A stretch of DNA of 64,000 nucleotides from Nereocystis luetkeana. Its lineage: Eukaryota; Sar; Phaeophyceae; Laminariales; Laminariaceae. Below are positions 55,600-64,000 of this stretch, piece after piece (position 1 is the stretch's first letter; every line of letters begins with the position of its first letter). Both the position numbers and the translations under genes were made by a program. A model generated the notes under the pieces. The model searched no databases, was not told the DNA's origin, and saw nothing but the letters and a program-made list of their open reading frames with translations. The stretch lies in the NCBI GenBank assembly GCA_031213475.1, contig JARUPZ010000026.1:6617785-6681784 (forward strand), in the 5' to 3' direction.

Positions 55600-55870
55600 T
55601 GGGGGGGGGGGGTGTACCCGTGTCACGCATGGCCGTAGTCGTATGACCATGTACCCTCGCACTCCTTCAATGCCGGATGGCCGTAGCCGCTTGACCATAT
55701 ACCCTCGCACCCCTTCAATGCCGGGACGGAGCACATCAGCTTTCCATCGACCAGGCATGACCATTGCTTGCGAGAGGCGCGAAGCGCCCCGTGAGGTTTT
55801 CGGCACGTGGTACAACGGGTGATCTGCCCCCTACTCAAGTACCCCTTGTGAGGCGGCCTTTCTTGCAAAT
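55600..55870 (+). repeat. Dispersed repeat D2, copy with internal duplication
   Basis: A G-run and TGTACCC precede GCATGGCCGTAGTCGTATGA. The segment CCGTAGTCGTATGACCATGT ... CCTTCAATGCCGG is duplicated (about 55629-55676 and 55680-55727). Then GGGACGGAGCACATC and GTGAGGTTTTCGGCA follow as in 35030-35225. Confidence 0.7.
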
Positions 55871-56472
55871 GGGTGACAGCGTCGGATGAATTGATGCGAT
55901 TTCTGGTGTTGTTGGCTTGCTTCAAGAGACATGGAGTAGATCAAAACCTGGTGTGCCACAAGAAGAGAAGGTCGTAGGAAGGGAGGTCGAAAAAAACAGT
56001 ACGTATCGGCTTCAGGGTCAAGACGGGTACGAGAAAGTCAACGTAAATATGTGTGACAAGTGAGTTACTGCAGTACCTGGTGTATAGTATTAATATTTTT
56101 ATATTAATAGTGAGTTAACGCAAAGTATGGAGTTATATTTCGGTTCCTTTCGGATAGTATTCTTCCCGCCGACTATCTACGATATGATGTATAGATATTT
56201 TGAGCTGGACACCGTTCGAGAGCACTGATGTTCATACAATGATGCAGATCAAAGTTAGGCCGGGGTTACAGGTACAGGAGGGAGACGGAGGTTCCCTTTT
56301 CTTGTTTCCCCTCGGTTTTCTTCTTTTCTGGGATTTGTTTTGCGGCTGATCAAGGTTGAAGCTCAGAGCATGCTGCGCATAATTATCGGATGGTGAAACA
56401 CATGACACTGGAAACACAAAAATTCTTGATATTATTTTTTGCCGATGGAACGTGACAAAATGTTCACACACC

Positions 56473-56668
56473 CCATTTGGAGCTGCCGTCCCGATTCTTG
56501 GACAAATTATCTACGGGGGACCATAGTTAATAGGACCTATGGTATACATAAAAAACTATATATTTAACCATTTTTACTTACAATACTTGGTCCTATTAAC
56601 TATGGTCCCTCGGAAATACTTGAAACTTGAGAAATTTGTCCCCAAAACGGGCTGCATTCGTAGAAGGG
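56473..56668. mobile_element. TTAA foldback MITE split by MITE copy h
   Basis: The left arm TTTGGAGCTGCCGTCCCGAT and right arm TTTGTCCCCAAAACGGGCTG, CGTAGAAGGG with TTAA at 56669-56672 are separated by a complete TTACGGGGG-family copy (56511-56615). This is the second independent nesting of the same two families. Confidence 0.78.
56511..56615. mobile_element. TTACGGGGG MITE, copy h, nested
   Basis: CTACGGGGGACCATAGTTAA to ACTATGGTCCCTCGGAAA, with the core CTATATATTTAACC like copies a and e2. Confidence 0.82.
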
Positions 56669-57053
56669 TTAAGGTTGATCACCCGTTGACATTCACCGAA
56701 AGAAGAAAACCTAGGGGAACCAAAACAAAACGAAACTGTTATATACGTATACATGCAAACTTTTACCGTTTCAACTTGAGAGAGGAAAATGTGACGAAAC
56801 AATTTGGCGATTACAGTTAGAAGACACGTGGAACTACTATTAATACTAATATCGGCCGCACGATGCAGCCTTGTGCTGACTACAGCAGTAGGCACGTACA
56901 GCTACTCATATCATGAATGTATGGTTTAGGGGGTAGCGACGTGATGACCACAATCAAGTGCCCGAACTACGGACACACAAAAATACAAGAAGTCGTACGA
57001 CATATTCTAAAAATATGATACGATACGAAGCATTTGGCAAGAGTACTGTAGTA

Positions 57054-57158
57054 TTATGGCGGACCATAGTAAATAGGACCAAATATTGTTAGTAAAAATA
57101 AGTGAATATACAGGTTTTTGTGTGTATCGTAGGTCCTGTTTACGATGGCCCCCCGTAA
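57054..57158. mobile_element. TTACGGGGG MITE, copy i
   Basis: TTATGGCGGACCATAGTAAA to GATGGCCCCCCGTAA. Closest to copies b and c. Confidence 0.83.
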
Positions 57159-57511
57159 CAGTAGTTTTTTTGCTGGGTGACCACGATAGTAGCCTTTTTT
57201 TCGGACCGCAAAATGTACAACGACCTGAATACAGCTAGCATAGGCTCACGAATGAAAGCGATCCTAGCCAGAACATAGGGCGCATTTTTTTATGGTTGCT
57301 TATCCACATATTATTCAATAAAACGGCTGACACACACTACGTTCAAGACGAGCATAATTAACCCTGACCCTAACCGTACGCTTACCCCAAAACCAATCAC
57401 AACAACGCTAACAACGCCGACCGTAAGCCAATCAGACCAAATCTCGAGTAAGCGGCAAAAGCTCTACGTACTGCTGCATTGCTTGGAGGACGCTCAGGAA
57501 AATTGATTCAA

Positions 57512-57603
57512 CTCGTGCAGGACTGCAGTCCCTTTTGGGGGGCGAACCACTCAAATTCTACGTAATTTGCCCCCACAAGAGGACTGCAGTCTTAAAAAGT
57601 TGA
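57512..57603. mobile_element. TTAA foldback family, copy
   Basis: GCAGGACTGCAGTCCCTTTT and AGGACTGCAGTCTTAAAAAG as arms, inner GGGGGGCGAACCACTC. Flanking TTAA is not preserved. Confidence 0.65.
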
Positions 57604-59950
57604 GGGATCGCGCTCAGCGGCTAAAACCCACCAGAGCGAAATGACTATGGCCTGCTCAAGGACAGGGTCACGATACATACCTTGATTATATCAAATATCA
57701 ATACTGGAGGTGCTTCATGTTGGCGAGAGTCCATATTGTCAACAAACAAAGAGCGGAGTGGGTGCGATAATCTCATACGCAAATACGTGAACACGATAGT
57801 TTTGATTGATAAAGTGAACGACGCCCTTTCATATCTGATAGATTAAACGTCGATGATGAGTTCGATAGAGTCGTTCGGAAGCGGAAGGAGGACTGCACTA
57901 CCTGGTATTATTGGTGTTGACCCCATTTCACAGACTTGACTGGTGAAATATCGCTTTAGCAATCACTAGAGTCAGTCATGAGGGAAACTGCATTATTGGT
58001 ACCACTATTGCAGTATACGTTCGTCAAATGTTCAGGTCTGATCGATAGCACTTTCCATGTTTCTGAGTCATTGGAATCTACAGCAGTTACCCTTCTTGAT
58101 GTGATAAAGCGCTGCATATTGTCAGATGAAAACAGGAAACATAACAATTCAAGATCAAAAGTTAACGAGTACCGGTACATATTAAGGGCCATTCTTTGGA
58201 AAAACGCTCTCCGATAAGAATAAACCTAAGATGTAGGAAGGACCAAAAACAACACATAGAGTATCGTAGATAAACATAAAATGAGTAAGATTTCTTCTTT
58301 CAGGATTGTTTTGATTGATCAACGTGAAAGGCTCATGCTGCACATTGTCGGATGGCAAGCCTAATAATAATTGTAGTGTGAACGTCCAGCAAGTAGCAGT
58401 AGTTGCCCCTGATCATGATCACCATGTCGACACCTGTGCGAGTGCCGCGTTTAGCATCCCTCTGAGGTGCGCACTTCGGAAACACCCCCTATCCCCCAGC
58501 AGCTCGGGCTTCTCGTTCGCGTTCGGCTGACGTTGCTGGAACCGTCCTACACTTTCGACGTGTTTTCCCTCTCAAAAGTCCCCAAACGGGGATATTTTCT
58601 ATCAATACCAGTACATCTGGTTATATGCACATGAATACCAAGTTTCGCTGCGAAAAAAAAACATCTCAAAAAACGACAATTCCATACAGAGTTTGTGCCC
58701 CAAAAAGTTGGTGGCAGGTGTAAAAAGGGGATAACCTTGACGGTAGGTATTTATAACCCTGTTTTGGAGCTTGAGAGGGGATGAAAGGAAGGCGATGAAG
58801 AAAATGGCGATGATTGTTATAACAGCATAACAATGAAACGTGATGACGAGGACGACCATTGATTGACTACGGCATCGGCTTCATACCAAGGCCACACCCG
58901 GACTGCTCAATTCCGCCAAGTGCCCCCGACCCAAACGCAAAAGAGAGGAGTTGAACGACACGGACGCGCGGTTGACAAGACAAACTCTTCTCCCTGTTTT
59001 GGTCGCTGTCACTCTGACCAGGAACATAAGCCCGGTTTGGACTTGAATATGATCATTAAACGGATTATATATTCCCGGTCATAGTAGTAGGAGTATACAG
59101 TAAAACATCCGCGGTTTAGTACATACCTGGTACTGACTTACCTGGTAAGAGGCAACACAACAACCAGCGCACCATTTTGCTTCTAGTGTTTGCGGTCGCA
59201 GTATGCACCTAACAGCTATTTCTTGGCACCGGCATACCTGGGATAGGTAGGTATACATGCGCATAGACATACACCTGGTACACATAATATGAACATACCC
59301 ATACTCTTAACCAGGTATGTTCGTACGGAACACAAACAAACATGAACGCATACCCTGGCAAAAAATGCCAGTAGCACTCGCGCATGAATATAACATCTCA
59401 ACTCCGGACACAGCAGCAGTGCTTGTAACACCCGGTACATACATGAGCATAGCATGCATCAGGTACACATTTACCGGTGCGACCGTCTGACCCTTGACCC
59501 TATTTTAGAGTACATAGGAGAGGTTGGCCTGAAGGTAGGAAGTCTAACGGACAGACTTGACATCCCTGCCGGCGGTTGCGCTGCAACGCGAATCTCTGGG
59601 GCGGGGTTTAATATACAGCTGCAGCGAGCAGCAGTAACACAACGTGTTTTCTTTTTTTTTTCCGTGCCTGAACGGGTGAGAGGAGCTACTCGTAGAGCGC
59701 GAGCGAGTTGCAACGTGGTGCTTGAGCCGCTGCTACACGCTCGACGGTTGACTCTACTCAGAATACACCACGTACAGTTGTGCCTTTCGTTACTTTCGAG
59801 TCGCCGTTATACTGGTCCCAAAACGGTAAATACAAGCAGTATCGGCCCTGTGGCATGAGGGAGGACATGAAAACAGACCGCAAGAAATCTAGCCTATAGA
59901 AAAAAATCCAAATGAAGAACGTGAGCTTTTACGGCGCTCGCCTTCTTCGC
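57604..59950. other. Gene-free stretch
   Basis: Holds a D3 copy (58005-58100, inverted), scars at 57899, 58170, 59124 and 59139, and short open frames with no recognisable domain. Confidence 0.4.
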
Positions 59951-59956
59951 CCCTGT

Positions 59957-60040
59957 TAAAACTGCAATCCCGTTCTCCCGAAAAACTACTTAGAATTAGA
60001 CTGGTTGGAGCCCAACACGGGACTGCAGTCCTGTAAGGGC
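59957..60040. mobile_element. TTAA foldback family, copy
   Basis: TTAAAACTGCAATCCCGTTC and CACGGGACTGCAGTCCTGTA as arms around AACTACTTAGAATTAGACTG. A right-hand half copy follows at about 60700-60742. Confidence 0.65.
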
Positions 60041-60427
60041 TGAGGGAAACTGCAAGAAATCTACGAGTACCGCCTTCTCGTTCCGATAAAACGAGGATGT
60101 TCTATTAATTTTGTCAATCAAGTATTATGGTCCGCTCGATAGCGCCTTCTATGTTCGTAGGCCATTGGAGTCTCTCGTTGTGATACCTTTTTATGTGTGG
60201 GTTGTATGATTTGGAATAAACACTACACATTGTCAGATGGCGAACGGAATGAGAACGCTATACGATCGTAGGTATAGATAGCCTGAGCATCTGCGTTCAG
60301 GTTTCTCACGAGAGCAGGAGGAGGGGGAAAGAGGAAATCGAGAGAACAGAAGTTCGGTTGTTCTAGGATTTGGTTGAAAGAAGGTACTCGTACCTGGTGG
60401 AACAAAATCCATCAGTACCAAAGAGAG

Positions 60428-60594
60428 AGGTCAGGAGACAGCACTTTTACCCCTTGACAGATACCTGGTAGTAACTTTGCCTTGACTCGCCTTGATTGTG
60501 GCACCCACCTCCTAGGTTTTAGTGGAAAACACTCGGCCCTGCACCCTTGAAAGCGCACGCCGTTTTGCGTTGCTTGGCATGTCTCCTGACATAC
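60428..60594 (+). repeat. Dispersed repeat D5, copy 2
   Basis: GAGGTCAGGAGACAGCACTT, AACACTCGGCCCTGCA and GGCATGTCTCCTGACAT. Counterpart of 54716-54895. It carries CCTGGTA after TA at 60463-60471, where copy 1 has no insertion. Confidence 0.75.
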
Positions 60595-60742
60595 TTCATC
60601 AGTACAGCAGTAGATGCGGACCCTTCTTCTCTCAGCCCTTCTACTCGAGTATATTGCACTATCTGTACATGCATCTATATCCCATGGTATAGTCTAATTC
60701 CAAGTAAAATATCCCCGAAACGGGAGTGCAGTCCTAAAGGGG

Positions 60743-62132
60743 CTCACGGTCGGATACGAAGGAACGGGGATACTGCCCGAGGCTTTACGTGCGTAGACTT
60801 CATGTATATTTAGAGAAAGCGCGCCTTACAGACTGTACCTATTTTCCCGGACTCAGATGCCGGCCTGAGTTTCTTACGGCTTTTTCTTATGAGAGAGCGG
60901 GTATGCATAGAACAGTGCGCGAGACGTTCTGTGCATACTACGAGCTGGTTCCAAGAAAATGAGCAAGCTTGCACCATTATACGAACTACTATCCAGAAAG
61001 ATCACGACCGTGTAGGTCTAAACGGTCTTCACATTTCTGGATAAGCGTTACCCAAATGAAGACACAGAAACGGGGGGGAGGGGGGGGGGGGTTGGTTCGT
61101 CCGGCTAGTTGGTGGTTCGAGAAAGATACAAATATCGGGTGAAACATGAACGGGGCGAGGGAGGAGCGTTCGCCAGCCGACTAAGAATGAGGCCCGCGAG
61201 TGCGAAGCACGAGACTTTTTCCCTCTGAAATAATTATTTTGTACCAGGTACTCTGGAAGCCCAGCCAAGTCATCGCCAATCTTTTACGGCCCTATTGTAT
61301 TAATAGTATTAATAGCTGGTGGTTGGATAGATTCAAACCTGACCATTGCCGCTTGGTGAATGGAACAAAGACAGCACAACAAGACAGCAGCAGCAGCATG
61401 AATTATGAAATTAAAAGACTGACCGCCAACATGTGCTACCAGTACACTATAATACTGTAGTAGTAAGCATGGTTGGCCGTTTGTTTTCAAAAATACCGGT
61501 TTCAGGATTGGGGGTGTCGGGACTACTGCTGTATACGTGCATCACTGCTGCTGCTGCGTTTCTGCGCTGTCGTCCTTTTTTTTTGTCGTTGTTCAAGTTG
61601 TTGCGTGGAAGGAAAAGGATGTAATCATGCCGCCCCACCGACTATGTTATACCTAGTAGCTCCGTTCCCTTGATACTGGTATAACCACTAGGTACCAGAT
61701 AAGGCTCTATGGCATGTGTGGTCTGCATATATATGCGTCGTGTGCGTGCGCGAGTCGTTTGCCCGTCGAATAAAACACCCATGAAGAAGAAGAGCAACGA
61801 CGAACGAGTGATGGGTGGAGCAAGCGCCAATCATGCCGTACATAACCATCATTCATACGCGCTGGTATCATATGGGGACAAACTATTTCATACTTGGATT
61901 TAGCGTACGGAGATTTTTGAGGGTTTTGTCCCGACGCCAGGCAGCTCTCGCTCGCTACCCGCCCCCCAAGACCAACCGCCCCGCCGACTGCAACGATAAC
62001 AGCAGCATAGCACACACACCCTTGGTAACAACAGCACCGGGGACATGATGGGAAGATGAACCAACCTCAAGCGAGGAAGGGAGTGTAGGAGAGAAACATG
62101 CATACGCACACAATTTCACTCGTACGAGATAC
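60743..62132. other. Stretch without a confident gene
   Basis: Scars at 61242, 61298 and 61307 and a G-run near 61075-61092. The part 61700-62130 could hold 3' exons or the 3' end of the candidate minus-strand gene at 62133-62740 (for example an acceptor-like TTGCAG at about 61988), but no frame is compelling. Confidence 0.35.
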
Positions 62133-62225
62133 CATAAATTTTGAAAATTGCATCGTACCGACGGCGGCGTACCAGGGCACGATCTGCGAGCAAGTTCCTT
62201 CTTGCAGCGATGGCAACCAACTCTG
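62133..62225 (-). CDS. Candidate second exon of the same gene
   Basis: It follows a T-rich tract and ATGCAG acceptor and runs CAGAGT... for 31 codons (SWLPSLQEGTCSQIVPWYAA) to ATG|GTATCT, a donor-like site, again in phase 0. The in-frame join to exon 1 is natural. The next exon is not clear: the first acceptor downstream in phase 0 stops after ten codons. The family is not recognised. Confidence 0.35.
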
Positions 62226-62338
62226 CTGCATTTTTGATATAAAAATGAAACAAGTGCAAAGTGGGTCCACCCGCTATCTGATGTATGGGTGTAGTACAGG
62301 TAACATGTATCTGGTACTTGATGAAATGTATAGCTCAC

Positions 62339-62740
62339 CTCTTCGAGAGAGACCCACAGATCCAGCCCGCTGGTGCCCGCATGGCAGTAGGTCTGGGAGC
62401 AAGCCTTGGCCATCAGGCCCAGGTTGTTCTCGGTGACGCTCTGCAGGTTGAACGGGGAGGAGTCCCACGATGATTCGTAGGTGAACGCGTCCGAATCTGA
62501 TATCAATGATGTCGCTCCTGTTGCCGCTGCTGCTGCTGCTGATGATGATGCGTCCACTGCTCGAAGCGCGGCGGTCGAGTTACCAGCGCATAGAAACCCG
62601 AGTAGCAGAGGCAGATACCAGGCCGACCACCGCCAGACCACAGCAGCAGCAGCCACTGATCGCCGCCGCCTCGGGGCTATGCTTGCTCGAGACACCGGAG
62701 GAGCGACCCTCGCTCGAAGCTTGGAGGTTGATCGGTCCAT
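62339..62740 (-). CDS. Candidate first coding exon of a host gene with hydrophobic N-terminus
   Basis: ATG 62740 opens 134 codons ending exactly at GAAGAG|GTGAGC, a good splice donor in phase 0. Residues 1-39 are Arg/Ala-rich. Residues 40-58 (AWYLPLLLGFLCAGNSTAA) form a hydrophobic stretch that could be a signal peptide or signal anchor, followed by a Ser/Ala run encoded by a CTG-type microsatellite. The rest (SPFNLQSVTENNLGLMAKAC, YCHAGTSGLDLWVSLEE) has mixed composition and two Cys and looks like folded protein, but I do not recognise the family. Location outside the cytosol is inference. The frame also stays open past the donor, so the splice is suggested and not proven. Confidence 0.42.
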
Positions 62741-63991
62741 GATGCTGTTGTTCGTTTTTTTGGGCGAATTATGTTTTTTTTTTTGTTGTTGTTGCTTCTC
62801 ACAGCAACACCAGTAGAAAGAGCGTGACAGCGTGACCGAACCAACGACCGAACGAAGGTCTCTGCCTGCGGCTACCGCCCGTTGAGCACTCCGGGGGGGT
62901 CTACCTTGTGCTCTTACGCCGATCGATGCTCGGCGTGTCTCCGGGTCGCGACAGATATAATAACCAGTTCAGTGTTGTATGTAGCGGGAGATCACGAATA
63001 AACTCAAAAGAAGCAGGTGGAATTGATGGATGGCGTGATCGATCCTGGCCCCAGTCGATGTTGTCGTGCAGCCCCGCCCGTGTGCGAGGCCAGAAAGCCC
63101 GAAATTAAGTTTTGAAGTTTTCTTGGTGGCAGACTTTCCCCGAAATTTATGAAATGCCTGTGGATTCCGAAAAACACAATTCCAACAGAAAATATTTGAA
63201 AATTTTGTTCACTTTTCACTCGAGACAACAACTTTGGACGGAAAAATAATGCTCGTTTGAATTTCCCCATTCACGTAATTTGGTTATTATATTTCCGGAC
63301 AAAGTGGACATTTTCGTTTTCAAAACATCAGGCACAGCAGTAATTTTTCGTACGAAAGAAGCACATTTTTGTCATCCCATCCGCTCGTCCTCCGCTCGGA
63401 ATTTTTTTTCAGTGCCCAATATTGGCTCCAGTACTAAAGAAATATATTTTTGTATAAAAATCCTGCCACATGCGTGGATGCACTACAATACGCAAACACA
63501 CCAACAGCAGAACAGGAGGAGTAGGAGCAAGCTGCAAGAAGAGGAGGAGGAGGCAGGAAGAGGAAGAGGATGTACGAGGAGGCGAGAAGGAGAGCTTTCC
63601 TGCATCAGGGAGAGAGAGGGTTACTTCGATGGGGGGCACGTGCTACCGAGCCCACAGCAGTGCGGGACACGCTGCAAGCGATAAAGGCAGAGAGAGGGAT
63701 ACGAGGAGGGGGTACACAGCACACAGGACCGGGGCAGAGCTATGATGGCTGCTGGGTACTGCGTGATACCCTGCAGCCTGGTATCAAACAAGCATAAAAA
63801 CACAGCCGTCGACAATTTTTCCGGATTGCAATTCGTACGTAAAAACAAACAAAGCTGAAAGACACAACCACCAATCCTGGCACAGCAAGCAACTCCTGGG
63901 TGGTATAATATAATCCTGGATAAAGTATACCCTGCTTTAATTTACCGCACCCAAGCTACTTTTAAACAAGAACACACATACTCGTACATTT
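62741..63991. other. Upstream of the candidate gene; nothing recognised
   Basis: Could include the promoter of the 62740 gene. No obvious TATA box is visible. A GAGGAG-rich tract at 63538-63600 gives Glu/Arg-rich frames that I do not count as a gene. A TACTCGTA word lies at 63979. Confidence 0.35.
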
Positions 63992-64000
63992 GGTCGCCCC
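63992..64000 (+). mobile_element. Possible start of a fourth SINE copy at the window edge
   Basis: The last nine bases, GGTCGCCCC, equal the first nine of the SINE family (50141-50149). A nine-base match at the edge is weak evidence. Confidence 0.3.

Noticed and set aside
63280..63797. Glu/Arg-rich frames at the right edge
   Set aside because: Derived from a GAGGAG-rich tract; three overlapping frames are open at once.

Overview
This is a repeat-dominated stretch of a eukaryotic nuclear genome. I see no bacterial operons or ribosome-binding sites. I do see three tyrosine-recombinase (YR) retrotransposons, tRNA-derived SINEs, several MITE families, satellite arrays and at most one candidate host gene. 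GC content looks intermediate. YR retroelements, GC-rich coding DNA and many TA-flanked scars would fit an alga or another stramenopile-like protist, but no host gene here settles the taxon.

Layout. 0.25-0.9 kb: degenerate tandem repeat. 0.9-3.3 kb: low-complexity DNA and an ~800-bp inverted-repeat element. 3.3-10.1 kb: element 1, a decayed PAT-like YR retrotransposon on + with a complete A1...B1-A2-B2 split-direct-repeat layout. 10.1-13.1 kb: no recognised gene. 13.1-19.5 kb: element 3 on -, with gag, an intact-looking RT-RNase H and a YR broken by one amber codon. 19.6-22.7 kb: 174-bp dimeric satellite. 22.7-23.6 kb: a second degenerate array. 23.6-29.6 kb: element 2 on +, a G-rich relative of element 1, broken by frameshifts and by a SINE inside its recombinase. 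29.6-64 kb: gene-poor DNA with nested MITEs, SINEs, dispersed repeats and minisatellites. At 62.1-62.7 kb (-) there are two plausible exons of a host gene with a hydrophobic N-terminal segment.

How the parts relate. Each retroelement carries gag, RT, RNase H and YR in that order. This gene set copies RNA to DNA and integrates it through a recombinase rather than a DDE integrase. Elements 1 and 2 each appear to have lost a catalytic Asp of RT and several reading frames. The small elements are non-autonomous and would depend on transposases encoded elsewhere: a TA-target family, a TTAA-target (piggyBac-like) family and a CAGGG-ended, 8-bp-TSD (hAT-like) family.

Most interesting signal. There is a large excess of short words of the form TA-core-TA (cores CCWGG, CCGG, CTCG, TTAA). 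In at least six places, aligned repeat copies show that the word is an exact 6- or 7-bp insertion at a single TA. They look like footprints left by excision of TA-targeting transposons, sometimes chained and sharing a TA.
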